NCBI GenBank assembly: GCA_013399115.1 | Contig: VXAA01000927.1 | Span: forward strand, 242,138-306,137 | Source of the DNA: Anseranas semipalmata | Taxonomy: Eukaryota; Chordata; Aves; Anseriformes; Anseranatidae | Direction: 5' to 3' | Length of the DNA: 64,000 nucleotides | In this document: positions 12,150-25,400 of the stretch, piece by piece | Position numbering within the stretch: the stretch's first letter is position 1 | Layout of the letters: each line of letters opens with the position of its first letter | Made by a program: the position numbers and the translations under genes | The notes under the pieces: generated by a model | Database searches by the model: none | Seen by the model: only the letters and a program-made list of their open reading frames with translations | What the model was told of the DNA's origin: nothing

Positions 12150-12640
12150 TTTGACACGAAGAGTATGCATTAAAGGAGGCAACGTTAACTGAACAGAAAA
12201 ATCTAAGCTCTATTTATGGCCTATTGTCTATGGTGGCGTTTTTCTTAAATGCCACAAAATGGGGAAGCAATATATCCACTCAGAGCTCTATATGCCACTA
12301 GAATAGCTATTTGTCTAGAATATTATTTTCTGGGGGAGTCTAATTTATGCATTCCAAGTGCTTTGCTGGGTGACAGTAGTTCAAAATAAAGAATATTTTT
12401 CGCAGAAATGTAATCATTACCTCTAGCTGTAAATCTGCATTGCTCAGAGGAAAGTGTCGATGCTTACGTTCCTGTAATTGCGCTATCATTTTAACTGGCA
12501 TTTTAATTAAGACTCTTCTGCTAATCAGCTCAAAACTGGGGGCCATTTGTTGTGCACCTGAATTCACAGACTAAAATTAACACGTTGGAGAAATAAACTC
12601 AATGTAAAATGTTGGAGAGTTATTTGAAATAATGAAATAG
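12150..12640. promoter_or_regulatory. Candidate conserved non-coding element
   Basis: This stretch of about 490 bases is low in simple repeats and dense in TAAT/ATTA homeobox cores (for example TTTTAATTAAG near 12503), together with CTATTTATGG, TGACAG and AGAATAG-type motifs. Such unique AT-rich composition is typical of conserved enhancers near developmental genes. No alignment could be run, so conservation is a guess. Confidence 0.25.
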
Positions 12641-13649
12641 TTGCCAGAGCCAAACTAATGTGAAATCCAAGCCACCGAGAGCACTCCTGCACCGGGAGCA
12701 GCAGGTGAGGTGACAACTCTGTGACCTGCTTTTCAGTGCTGGTTTGTCGGCATTAGTCTTCCCGGTAGCTGAACCTGTTGATATTGCTGCCCACGTGCTT
12801 CTAAAGGGAAGTCCATGATGGCAGTTTAAGCACAGCTGTGATTTAGCTCTCTGTGGTTCACTGTACCTGACTTGACTTGTTGTCCTTCTACGTAGAAGGT
12901 TAGTGGGTTGTTCTCCTTTATGTATTTTATCCCTCTTTTTCAATTCCTCTTGCTCTGAAGCTTCAAATAGTCAGACTTTTAAGGAAACCTTTATGGTGGT
13001 AGAATTCAGCAATGAAATGTCAGAAGAAATATAGACTAAGCTTGTAACTGGTGTGGTTAGATCTTGTTGTGAATTAAATTATTGATCCTAAGTTATTTGA
13101 ACTATATAGTAACGTATGCCTGCTTTCTTGGCAGTCTTAGAGTACAAGCTTGCAAAGGAACAATGTTACAGCCTCCAAAGGTTAAGAAAAATGACCAGCC
13201 AACACAGATTAGAGGAGTTTTATAACAGTAGTGGTTGGTGGAAACAAGGTTAAAAATCTTTCTCTGAACCAGGTATCAGGCACAGGTTTCTATTGTCAGG
13301 ACTGGGAACTCAGTGAAAGAATGATGACCTCAGCTGAACTTAATTACCTTGTTGTATAATGATCATAAAAAAAAGGGAGAGGCTTAGAAATACTGCCTTT
13401 GCTGTTCTTGTACAAGTGCTGGGCAAGGAGTCACGGGGTTGATTTTTTTTGTGTGTACGTGTTGTGCTTCAGATCTGCATGTGTTTTCTTTTCTCATATG
13501 ATGTTTTAAAAAGATCATGAGAGACTTTAAAACTTGACTTGATTGCACGAGTTACTAAATTGCTGAGGAACATGGGGGCCACCCAACCCGTGATAATTGT
13601 GCTAGACAATATAGATCAATGGTTAACAGCCCAGCAGTAATGTTCTAAG

Positions 13650-15250
13650 AATATTGCAGCTTCTCAGTTTTACAGCATGGGCAGATCCTACGCACATGCT
13701 GCTGGGTTCATACAGGACGTCAGACCATCTTCCAGCAAACGACAGACTTCATGTTTCCTGTGATGCCATTTTTGGATTCATCATTGTCCTGTCCTGCAGC
13801 AGCCCTCAGAGCGATGGTCGGCCCTGGGCTGGGGTGGGCACAGGGCTGGGGAGCAGCGTGCCCGAGGCACTGCCTCCGGCTCGCTCTGGCTCTGGCCCTG
13901 CTCCAGGTTAGCAGAGGGAAGGATCAGGGGATGGAGCCTGGCCCACAGTGTGTGATGTTGTCCGTCGGAGGGATGGCACGGTCACGCTTGGTGTTGCCCG
14001 GTGGTGCTGCCATGTCTGCCTGGCTTCTCCCAGCAGTTGCGTCTTCCCTGGGGAACTTCACGTGAGGGTGATGGTGCAGTGTTTAAAAAGAAACACAAGG
14101 ACATGCTTGTTGCTCTGGAAAATGCAAGCATACAGCCATTGCTCAAGTTTTCCCAGTCTCCTCTATTGGTCCCTGCGCTGTCCATGTCTTCCCGCTTTCT
14201 CCTCCCCGTGCATCCAAGATGATGGTGCAATGCATGGGTTAAATGTAAGTCTTCTTCAATGAGAAGTGTGTTTGCAGCAACAGCAGAGGAAACAAATATC
14301 AATAGAAATGATTTTGTGGTTCACAGTTTCATTAATGTCTTCAGCTTTAAACTGATTTGAGACTTTTGTGAGGTAAATGACCCATTGCAGGCTACACAGA
14401 CATTTCAAGTTGCATACAAATATTAAGGCATACTAAAGTGTTTGTGCATGCTCCTGGGGATTGAAAGGTTACTACAGGGTTGGTGTTTTTTTTTTCTTTT
14501 TTTTTCTGTGCATTTTATTTTGATTCTTGGGATGTATGGGTAGAGGCAGAGGTAGCAGCTGGTTCAAATAGGCTTTTCCTGTGGAGCAGGAAAATTTTGT
14601 CCGAGTGTTTTAGGTATCCTCCATCCTGCGCATGGCAGATACCGGAAGCCACCCGCTGGTTTGTCTGTCAGCTCCTTGCCTCGGACTCCTCTGCTTTTTG
14701 GGTGGAGGCCTCCAAAGCAAACTCCAGCGGCTGGTCCTGTTCCGCTGCCCTCACCCCCATCCCCGTCTTGTAAAGATGCACCTGGAGAACAGTCACCAAA
14801 TCGTGCGCGCCCCAGTGACTTCCAGTGCTGTCCTCCCAAGGAGGAAAGCTGACAACCACCGGCAGAAAGCCGGAGCTGCTGATGTTCTGCTTCTGTTCCC
14901 GCCCAGACGGACTGGTGCGGATCTCTCCTTTCCGGGCGTTTATCTGGAGGAACCGGCATCAGTAAATAAGGCCGGAGGCAGGCTTTACACAGCAAAAACC
15001 AGCTTGAGGATTTACCACGCCACGCAGCAGAGGTGCGGGAGCAGGACGGGCAGGGGCTGGGGCCGGTGGAAAGGAAGCGCTCGCTGCCTCGGTGTGCCGC
15101 AAGGGAACTCTGTTTTTGAGGAAGCTGGGGCTAAAACGCCCGCACGGCATGACGTTTCTTTATTTTTAGGCTTCCAGTTACCAATGGAAGTGTTGACAGA
15201 TATAAGCAGATTGTTTACATTGGATTCTCCCACCTCAGGGCAACTTTAAA
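13650..15250. other. GC-rich intergenic segment with long chance frames
   Basis: Two GC-rich parts (about 13790-14010 and 14560-15150) are joined by ordinary DNA. They contain the longest plus-strand open frame of the window (205 codons, 14632-15249) and a 143-codon frame on the opposite strand over the same bases. The products are rich in Arg, Pro, Ser and Gly and resemble nothing known. Overlapping long frames on both strands point to low stop-codon density, not to coding. A cryptic promoter or CpG cluster is possible. No splice-linked exon was recognised. Confidence 0.45.
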
Positions 15251-15834
15251 ACCCGGTACCATTGCATTGCAGCGTGCTGACAGATATGGTGGATTGTCTC
15301 AGGCAAGCTTTCGTGTGTCTTGCAGCATCACCTACACAGCAGATTGCCGGGTGGCGTTGCCGTGCTTAGTATTAGCTATAACTTTCTCGGTGCCCACGTG
15401 CTTTTAACTTCCCTTGAAAAGTGGCTGCTGCCACAAAATAACCCAATTTCTGTTATTATTATAACATTTAAATGACATAGCACGGTCAAAACAAACCATC
15501 TGTGCTGACAAGAATTTTCCACCCGTACACAGTTGAGGCGTCAGCCTTCAGCAGCAGAAGAGACCCAGCTAACAAAATCTATCTCCCTTACGATTTATTT
15601 CAAATTCATCTGTCTGAGGCATCCATCCGCTGTCTTCCATCTTTCAGAGAGGCTGACAGAAATGAGATTAGTTGGAAACCGTCTGAGGGCTGAAATTCAT
15701 CCTGTGCTGACACGGAACATGGAGCCCGGCGCAGAGAGAGCTGCAGAGGGCTTCTGTTCTTGGAACAGTGTCATCTATATACCACTTCTGTATATTTATC
15801 TGTGCTATATTAAAGCACAACTGATACAAACAAT

Positions 15835-15872
15835 TTATATATATATACACATGTATATATATATATATATTA
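15835..15872. repeat. (TA)n microsatellite
   Basis: The tract has alternating TA with a central ACACATG interruption, giving two arms that can pair with each other. The left arm is about 6 units and the right about 10. Confidence 0.9.
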
Positions 15873-18800
15873 AAACACCCTTCAGACTGGTGTTTGAAGG
15901 ATCCCTGTATGTGTCAAGTCTTTCAAACAAGCCATGAAATCAAAGGATGTGGAAAGATCCAGGCTGAATATTAATCAAGGGTTACAGCAGGGGGCTTTCA
16001 AACTCCCTGGGTAGTAGCAGTGTTAGTGCTGTAGCCATGTCTGAAAGTTAATGCTGTGAGTTTTTTTCATGTTTTTCCTGTTTTTTTTTTTTTTTCTCAT
16101 GTCAGTGCCTCACCTCCAGATCTCTTTTAAGGAAAGACAGATTAGTAATGAAGTAAAAAGACCTCAAATCCAGGGAAAGTTTAGTTTTAATAAATGATTC
16201 ATGTACTATAGCCCTGAGTGATTCAGTAAAATATCAGTTTGCCTTTGAAATCACCTCACGGAAGGGTCATTGACCATAAATTAAGTCAACAACTTGTATG
16301 TGCACATTTTTAATACCTGGAAAATAGAAAGCTTTCATGATCTCTCTCAGGTACTGCATGATTTGACAAGATTGACATATTCTTCGAAGTACTTGCGTAA
16401 GTACATCAACGTCTTTGCAAAACTGTGTGAAATTCAGAGTACACAGAATTAGTCCTGAGCATCCATTGCAGTAGGTGTCTCACCTACCTGGTAAATCCTG
16501 CCACAGCTGCTCCAGGGACTGATGCTGATCAGTGCTGACAGCGTGATCCACAAGGTCTAACAAAATTGTGGCACCTCATGCATAGGAACCCCTGCATGTC
16601 TAAGCAGCAGCAATAATATGCTGATCAAATCCTTGACAATCAAAATCATTTTAATTACTGTCATTAGATTTGAAACAGAGAGATAACATACATGCAGAAA
16701 CCTAGGATATATTTCTGAAATTCCTTGTGAGCGTCAAACCTCTGTCATGTACATGGCCTTTAGGTAGCTTTTCTGCACTCATTCAGTGAAGTCCTAGTAA
16801 ATGGCTGTCCTGCTGGAAGCGATCCTGCCAGCTTGCAGGCCCACATATTAAGCTGGGCTTTTCTTATTAACGTAAGAAAACACTGTAGTTGCTCAGTATT
16901 AAAACTGCAAGGTTTCTTAGAGCATCTCATGCTTGTGATTCAAGAAACGATGTTGTGATCTTACAACTTATTGCATATTCTCTTTTTTAATATGTATATA
17001 TATCTATCTACAAATATATGTATTTATGTTTCTATTTACTTGAGATGTCTATGTCTGCACAAGTGTGACTGAGGGCTCTGTATCCAACATTTGAAGGTAT
17101 CCGTGTGTCACAGAATTTGTGGTGAAAAGAATTACTTTCAAGTTTACTAGTGGATAAAAGCAAGCTTTTACTGCATGCCTCCAGCAGGGCTGTAGTAAAC
17201 CACAGACCCTGATGCTGCATCTTATTTGAATGGTTCTGCAGACCATGAGAAGAACTTACTTGTTCCAATTACAGGACTGACTTTTTCCCTACTTTATCGG
17301 CTCTTCATAATTTACTGAACTAAAACCCATTAGCAGTTACAGAAGAGATTTGGAAGGATCCTTAGCTGTTGAAAATTGGCAATGGTCTCAGAAGTCAACA
17401 GGTTTGTCCCAGTTTCATGACATTTTAAAAGTCTGTTGCAAGAATTAATTCCTAAAAATCAGCTCAGAAACCCCTACAATCAACCCATACCGTGCAGAAC
17501 CAGTCCACTTATTCTTTTTCTGGGGGTAAAAACGCCCTTTTTGAGACTGCTACATCCCTCCTGAAACTGCTAACTTTCTTCCCCCTGCCCTGTTTTACTA
17601 TTTACTCTGCATCTAACACAGTGCCCACTTGACAACTGCTCAGACTTGTGGCAGGCCGAAGTCAGGAAGGCATGATGTTTGTGTTCCCCTGCATGCTGCC
17701 CTGTGCCACAGCAAAACTGCTTGCTCTGCCTACAGAATGCTGGAAGTACAGGGGAGGCGTAAATAAATAATGTGCATTTATAGGTGCGCATGTCTGAAGA
17801 ATGGCTAATGAACAAAGAAAAGATAGCTCGAACAAGGTATATTTAACCTCTTCAGGTGTTCTGTCTAGTATTTTTCTTATTTCTGAGATGACAGAAAGAT
17901 GTGTTGAAAATAGCGGGTGATCATGTGCTACTTTAAGCATCCTTCACAGCTGCTGAGGAATGCTGAAATACTAGGGGAGGGGAAAGTGCTCATGTGCAGG
18001 TGTTCATCTGCACACGTTTACCTGCAGATTACCTGTGCATGTAGATCCAGATGGTACAGAAGGAAACAAGAGTGCTGTACCAAAAAGTTTTGAGGGAAGA
18101 GGTGTCAAGTCAAAACAAGGTTTGCCACAATGCAAACAAGTTGCTGAGAATTTAGCTCTGTGTATGCAATAAGGAAATAAAAAGTTTTACATAATTAGAG
18201 AACATACCTTTTGGGGGGGAAAACCTGATGTTTTAGGGTCTGTTAATCTCTTCTGTTTTTAAATCACTTATGATTTTGATAGATGGATTGAAGGTGTCTT
18301 GCTGAGTTACTTAGCAGTAACTGAGCATTTGTTTTTATTCTCATCTTGAGAAGAGGATTCACTTTAAGGTTTTTAAATGCTCGGGGACATTGTTTAACTT
18401 TTAAATATTTACTCTGCTGCCTGTCCACATTCACTACACAGGAATGCAAGAAATCTCTGCTGATTTCATTGAGTTCATCTACTTCTTTTCTGCATCAGTG
18501 AAGCTGAGTTGTGTACAGATGTGCCCTTATTTCTTACTGTTGGATGCCTTAGAAAAATAAATACATTATGGTTTGGGCGACTGACCAGGCAAAGTCCAGA
18601 CAACTAGAGGAAATTTTCATATCAGTAGCAAGAGGAAATTTTAGACAGATTTAGTGAAGCATCCCCTGAAGATGACACATTCTTAGAGAACACAAGGGCA
18701 TAGTTTTCCTGCTGGGTCGGTTATTTTGGTTATATATAAAGGTTTTCCCCTTCCTGGCAGATCAGATGATTGTTTTAACAATTACCTCAGATGTTTTATC

Positions 18801-20508
18801 TCCACAGATGTTCTAATGCCACATTTGCATTTTCCTCAGTCCTTCAGGCAGTCCTGTTAGTTTTCATCTCTCCCTCGTCATAACTTCAGCAGCTGGTATT
18901 ATGATACCCAGAGAGCTGACTTTTCCAGATACGATTGCTGATCTCAAGTTCACCAGAAGAGTCACTCTGAAGCTTCTGCTAGGTTTTTGCTTGGATGAAG
19001 CTGGGGTGCCCATGCTTGTACACATACATAAACGTTAGATGGCTTAATGCTTGTCTATATCCCCATTCCTTATCTTTTACAAGGATAATTAATCTCTACT
19101 GTAAAGATCCACAGTATCCTGATGTTAAGAGTCTGGATACAAACATATCTACAACATGGTGTGACACAGCAAAAAACGATGGCAGCTAAGAATGTGATTT
19201 CATGATCAATTTAAATCCTCACTTCTGACTTCTGCTGGGCGCAGCATCCTGCCCTCAGGTGTATCTCCCTGCCCACTTCCCCGAGTCAGCCCCGCTGCCT
19301 GAGGAGCTGTGCAGCCAGCCAGGTGCAGGAGCTACTCAAACTGATCTCTCTCTCTATTGCAACCTAATAACTTACTTTGTTTTGACGGAGCTGGTTTTCA
19401 CCTGGATCAACTCTCTGACCAGCTCAACATTGTTGCATCCAAATTACAACCCAGCCTCAGGGGTAAGATATTAAAGGTATATCTCTCTGCTGTCATAATA
19501 CATATGTATGTAGCATTACAGGGTACCAAAATGATCAATTCTACATAATAAATCTGAAGCATGGTCACCCAAGCAGTCACTGGTTTTTGTTGCAGTTTGA
19601 GAGTATGATATAAATACGCCTGTGTTTCTGCTTGAGGGCAGCTTGCATGGGTGGCTTCCAGGTCCCTATCAGTAATGGGCCATTTGTGTTTATGGCCCCG
19701 GGGCCTCTGATACCATCCTGTGCCTGCGGTTTCAGGGTCGCTGATGTCATCCTGCTGGGAGCGCCCACCTGTAGCTCTGATCGTTCTTGTACAGGCGGTC
19801 TTTATCTACGCAACGGCAGCATATATATAGTGAGCCTTTTTACAGCTGCGTGTTATTACTCTCTGTGCAGCTCCAGCAGCGCTGCAGGTATGTTTACCAG
19901 AATTGCTGTGCTTACCAGCCAAGGCAGACTGGTTCCTTTCAGCGTAAGCAAATCCTCAGGCCATGCCTAGAGTTTCAACAGTGCAGAACAGACCTGCTGG
20001 GAAATGGTAGGTTTTTTTCATGAAAACTTGTGACAGCAATGAAAAATATTGTTTTTCTCTTAAGAAGAAAAAGCCACTCTCAAGAATATTTTTTTTATGT
20101 TGAGTTTTCAAATGGTGAAAAGTTTGTGATACATTGTTTTAAAAGATGGAAAACATGAGAAAATACTTTGTTTAGAAAAAAAGCAACCTTTCATTGGAAG
20201 AAATGCAAGATTTTGGTGAGTGTTAATGAAGATTATGTTCCACTGCTTCATAATTGTATCAGACCTGTTTGTTTGAGATGCTGAAAATGGTTGGATTTGT
20301 TGAGTGTCAGAGCAGGTGGCAAGGTACGCGCTCTTTCCATTCATATCATACCTCTTTGCAATGCCAGTTGCTTCTGAATAGTTTGTGTTTGTTAGTGTAA
20401 TACGACTTCTCCTCAGCTCAAACTGCTGGCTAACACGCTGCCTTATTTTGTCATGACTTTTATATGCCTGGTGACTAGAGCTCTTAACTACTTATGATAT
20501 ATACCGTG

Positions 20509-20548
20509 TTGCTATTAGAGATTTTATATTGCTATTAGAGTTTATATG
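20509..20548. repeat. Two-copy 20-bp tandem duplication
   Basis: The unit TTGCTATTAGAG plus a TTTATA-rich end occurs twice head to tail with one or two differences. This looks like a recent slippage duplication. Confidence 0.75.
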
Positions 20549-21034
20549 TTGCTTCAATGCTTTCTACTAAGACTCATGATTACAAACATTTCAAAACCTA
20601 CATGTAATGATTAATCTTTATTAGCGGAATAGGAAAGTTGGAGTATTCAATTTCTCCCCTTATAATAATTTAAATAGAACTGTTTATAAGGTCGTGTATG
20701 TGTGTGAGGCACACAAACAGAAATAAATTCAAGGGAACATTGTAGAAGAACAGTTTCACTAAGAAGTCTGTAATTATTACAGTTTTCTTCTGTGCTTTGA
20801 TTCATGAGCATGTACCTGTGAGATCCTATGGATAATGTCTTGTCTTTATACCGGGCTTGAAAAATCTGACGTCTGTAAAATCATTGGCCTGAGGTGGTTA
20901 CAAAAAAGAAGTGGGGAGCTGCTCGTGGCTCGAGCAGAGGCAGTTATCTGCTGCCGTTCTTGATCAGACCAACCCCAACCCTGCTGCCAGAATTGTTTTT
21001 TTAAGGCTGGAGGAGAGACAGCTTCATCTTTCAG

Positions 21035-21220
21035 AAACGCTTGAGGCTAGCCGGTGCCGGACAGGGCTGCAGCTCCGTGGGCGCTGGGAGGGCAGAGGGC
21101 GTTCGGCTTCTCGCAGCCAGCGAGCCGCCCGGCTGCTGCGGGTCTCCTCTGCTCAGCCCTGCAGCGGGGCCGGGCTTCTGCGGGCACCGGGGCTGGCTGC
21201 GCTTCGGCTGCCTTGGGATT
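21035..21220. other. CpG-dense patch
   Basis: This short block has many CG dinucleotides (GCCGGTGCCGG, GAGCCGCCCGG and others) between AT-rich flanks. Open frames of 63-106 codons cross it in several frames, which argues against any one being real. It could be an orphan CpG island about 7 kb upstream of the TMCC3 start, that is, a distal promoter or enhancer. No transcription start evidence is visible. Confidence 0.4.
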
Positions 21221-21762
21221 GTTTCACATAAAAGCACTTGATTGACATGGCTTTATCGGGTGAGAAGGCAAAGAAAAAGAAGTCCCACCCTTCATGAATA
21301 TAACTCAAGTAAGAAAAGCTCAGTTACAATTATGCTGGGGGAAAAAAAAAGTTACTAGTTTTGTTCCAGAAAACGATATTCCTATATGGCAGAATAGGAA
21401 TTCTTATTGGCAAATGTATCTCCACCATTCCACTTTCTAGTGGTCTCATGCTCTAACATTTTCCTTTCATGGAACTTCAGGGGGAAACTCCCCTGGAATG
21501 CTAGGATTGTACCTCATGTTGCTACAGTTTCCAAAAACATTGCAAAATATGCTGCTATATATTCCTGCTAAAACTCGGGTCTCAGGGATTAAAAAACACT
21601 ACAAAACTGTATGATATCTCATACATTTTATTGGTTGTAGAAGAACAAAACAGAAGAATTTGATCTTTCAAAAATTGTCCCCAAATTTCATAATGAATAA
21701 CAGCTTATGAATTTATGATTTTAAAAGGTCCAAAAGGGTATGAGTATGTGTTAAAAGTTCAG

Positions 21763-21786
21763 ATTATTATTATTATTATTATTTTT
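21763..21786. repeat. (ATT)n trinucleotide microsatellite
   Basis: About seven to eight perfect ATT units are followed by a short T-run. Confidence 0.9.
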
Positions 21787-22368
21787 TGCTTAGAATCTAT
21801 ATTATCTCACAGACTATTCTGTAGCATCTGCCAGCACCAAGAGATTTAAAAATAGATATGTTATATCTTAATCTAAATCATGATTTCAATAGTCAAAATT
21901 GTATAGCTGTGATCCAGGAAAGTATGTACACAGGTGCTGCAACTTGATGTTGGTAAGAATAAATACTGACATGCAGGAAGTGTGAAGTTCTGCACCTTTC
22001 TTTGGGACATTAGTGGTGAGTGAATTTGCTGTGAAATATACAGAAATATTTGATAAAATTTTTGCATATTGAAGCAACTGGCAAAAGTTCAGTAAATGCA
22101 TCTGAGTTTTACCCAAGCACTATAAAATGAAAGAAAAATGAATTTAGTACCTGATTGCAGTACAGCTAAGGAGCAAATACTTTATTCGGTGAAAATTATC
22201 CTGTAGAATTATATAGTAATACATAGTAATAACCCAGAACCTGCTCCTTGATAAATTAGGATATTTAGATGACTGAAGGGAGTGTATTGATGGACAGTGG
22301 ATATTTATAAATGATGGTTCATACAAATTTACTTAGCCTAATGCATACTGTCTGTGCTGTGCTGTAGG

Positions 22369-22404
22369 TTTTTTTGTTTGCCTGTTTGTTTGCTTGTTTG
22401 TTTT
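22369..22404. repeat. (TTTG)n-like repeat
   Basis: Interrupted TTTG/TGTT units with GCC and GC breaks make an imperfect old microsatellite. Confidence 0.8.
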
Positions 22405-25400
22405 GCGATTTGCTGCCTTTAAGATATTTATTGTGAAAATCAGGCACTTGGAAAATTTATGCCAATTAAACAGAATGGTGTTTTGGCTTTTCTGCTTTGC
22501 TGAGGTTATTTCAAGTTCCTGTCACCCAAATCAGAACTGGCTATCATATGTTTAGGTCTGGCACATTGAGAAGTAAACTGGAAGGAGCTTTCTGTTTTTA
22601 TTACACCCATCTTAAATGAGCTCTTAACCATATTTATCTAATGGCTTGTATTAATGCCAGACAACATACTTAACACAGTTTCCTACACATGTAATTTTAA
22701 AGGAGAGCTTCCATGTTGCAGTGCAAAAAGATTTTGCAGAACCACAGTTAGATGAGTTTTAGGTGGTCACCTGATAGTGGTGAGGAAACTTGAGCTTCAT
22801 GCTCCTGTCATTTGCATGTCTGTAAAGAGAGAGTCACTGTAGTGAAACCCAAAGGGCTGCGGCAGGTTTCAGTGTTGTAACTACGCTCACCAGGAAGAGG
22901 TGTAGGTTACTTGTATAATCATTAATTTTTCTGTCCTCTGATAACCCATCTGTATTTTCTGGTTGACTGGCAGAGAAGTCCTACTCCAGCATTTGACATT
23001 GTCTGTTGATATGGAAATAATTGATGTCACATATTTAGCGTGACATAGTATATACAGAGTCACAGCCATGCGATGCACTTCATGGGCAAAGAGAATTGAC
23101 AGGTTCCTATCCAGCACAATCTCTGCGTGCAACCAAAAGCCACAAACTGAGCTGGGGTATCTGTGAAGCTACAGACAGAAAGCAGTAGGGTGAAAGCTGT
23201 GGTGTTCTTGTATTCACTTACAGTGCCTTTAGGAGCTCAGCTGTCAGCTACCCAGCTATGCACAGCTGTGTGCGCTTCTCTGAATGGTAGGTGGAGGTGG
23301 CATGCCCTGAGAGCAATTCCTGTGCTCACGGGCTACGTCTAGTCTAAGTTTTTGGCTTGTTTGTTTTAATTTGGGATAGAAGATCTCCCTGATATAACCA
23401 CCAGGATATGCAGTAATAGGAGATTTAGGCTGTCTTATGGCTGCAGTCTGAATGGTTTGGATGCAAGTTCACATTGACATTTTGGAAGGGGGTACACCTT
23501 TATGCGCCAGCCAGCTGCAGCTGTAGGTTCTGCACACTTCATGGCAATATCAAGGTGGCTGATTTGGGACAGACAGGTTGGATATGTGCGTTTCCAGGTG
23601 GGCCCCAAATCATGTATTGTGAAACAGAAAAAAAAATTGTATGCTGATGAGCAGCAACCTTTCCCATTGCCCAAGGGAGACTTCTGTACTTGCCTCTGCC
23701 ACACAGGTCATCTTTACTGTAAATAGCTGGGCTCCAGGCAAGTTCTTGGGTATAAAGAACAGCCATCATTTAAGTCTGCTAAAAAGGTGGCTCTTATTCA
23801 TAGCATTTAAAATGCAAAACACTGCCACCATCCTGTAGGTAGTTTGCACTATTGCTGTCACTGTCAGCGGCAGCAGAGGGGAACTATGTAGTGTAAATTT
23901 CCTTGTCTGTACAAGAACAAGAAAAGGGCCTGAAACAGCAGGGGATGAAGGATCGTAGGCAGGGGAAAGAAAGAAGAGGGAGGACTTGTGCTACCCTCAA
24001 TGGGAATTTTTCACTTGCTTCTCTGTCCTTCACCCTCTATCAATACACTGCACTGATACACAAAGACAGTCCTGGGCTGGCAGTTTTCTCTGGTGTACAA
24101 AATGGGTACTGACGGTGTGTACGTGGCTGTCACAGCCTGAAAGCACATAAAAAAAACTCTTGATGAGGAGAGGACAAGAAGGAGAGGAGCTCGTTTAAAA
24201 TTTTAATTAGATATCTGAATGTTTGTCAACATCATTTCTTCTGAATGAACGTCACAGCCTGGCCATGCAGCCTGTAAATCTCAGAGTGATCCCTTGGTAC
24301 TTTGTGCTGGTCACACAAACAGGGTATCTCCTTTCCTGTGGGCGTGAGAGGCTCACGCTTTGGCAGAAACACTGAGAACGGTGACGGTGTGCTCATGGAT
24401 AACTGCAAGACCCACGTCACTCAGCACTGTCCCATTTGCTGTCAGATTTAGAAATGGCACTGACAGTCTCTCATCACGTAGGACTTTTCCCTGGAGACTG
24501 GTTGTGACAAGCTTTTGGAAAAAGGTTTGGAGGGCATGTTAAAAAGTCTCTCATAAGAAGACCCAGTATCCTGTTTAGTGTACAGATGTTACCATTGTGG
24601 AAAAAGGGCCCTTCGCCTTCTTCCTGAGTGTGCCTTTGCCAATATATACTCAGCACTGTATGTGTCATTTGTCCCAGCAACATCAGAACACAGCATTTAA
24701 TAATAGCATTTTTAATTCTGGAGAGTTCAAGGTTCTCCACAGAAGAAAGGTGCTGTGGTTCTCCTTTTACAAATGTGGTAGTGGAAGCCCAAAGAATTAA
24801 ACTGCCAAGGTCTGGATGCATGATAAAACTGGAAAGAGAACAGGGCCAAACCTCAAGCTAGCCTCCTAATGACAGGATTTTGATGCCTTTCACCTCCATA
24901 AAGGTTTCCTTTCTTGTGATACTTACTTCCCTGTGCGTGCAGGACCCCATCTATCGGATTACTTTGCTAAGTAATCCCACTGTCGCTGCTGCTGCAGTAG
25001 GGTCATGCAGCAGGAAAGACATGGCAAAGATGCAGCTCATGCAGGGAGGAGTGAAATGGGAGTTATCTGCAGAAATCTCAGGCCTGCTTTTGTCACTGCC
25101 TCTGCTGCCCCTCCAGAGATTTCATTTTCCCAAAACAGCACAATGCAGTCAAACCCAGCATTGACTTCTGCACTGAGATCTGCATAGAGTGGTGTATGCC
25201 CTTGTTCAGCGATCCTACGTTTAAATCAGACATTCCATTCCTAATTTCCAATATTTTTTAAAAGATCACTCCTTTAAAAAGGCCAGCAAGATAATGTAAA
25301 TATCAAGAGTTAATCATTGTGGGTAGTGCCAGTGTCCTGAAGTGAGGAAAAGCATTGGAAAAGGATGAAATTACTCTGTGCCTTTAAGGACAGCTGGGCA

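Larger units (their letters stand above)
7420..13640. other. Intergenic DNA with candidate regulatory stretches
   Basis: No recognised gene is present. The stretch includes a motif-dense section at about 7740-8140, an open frame ending at 8435, a short exon-like module at 10349-10391, and poly-T runs at 10524-10541 and 11280-11294. It also includes a small GC-rich patch near 11760-11880 and a homeobox-motif-rich section at about 12150-12640. Everything else looks like ordinary AT-rich intergenic DNA. Confidence 0.55.
15250..21020. other. Intergenic DNA, no gene seen
   Basis: This is AT-rich DNA with a (TA)n tract at 15835-15872, poly-T at about 16080-16095, a TA-rich strip at about 16985-17030, and a two-copy 20-base tandem duplication at 20509-20548. 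A mildly GC-rich stretch lies at about 19630-19780. Open frames are short and unrecognised. Confidence 0.55.

Noticed and set aside
23862..23885. Second CTCF-like word GGCAGCAGAGGGGAAC
   Set aside because: Key consensus positions differ and nothing else supports an insulator here.
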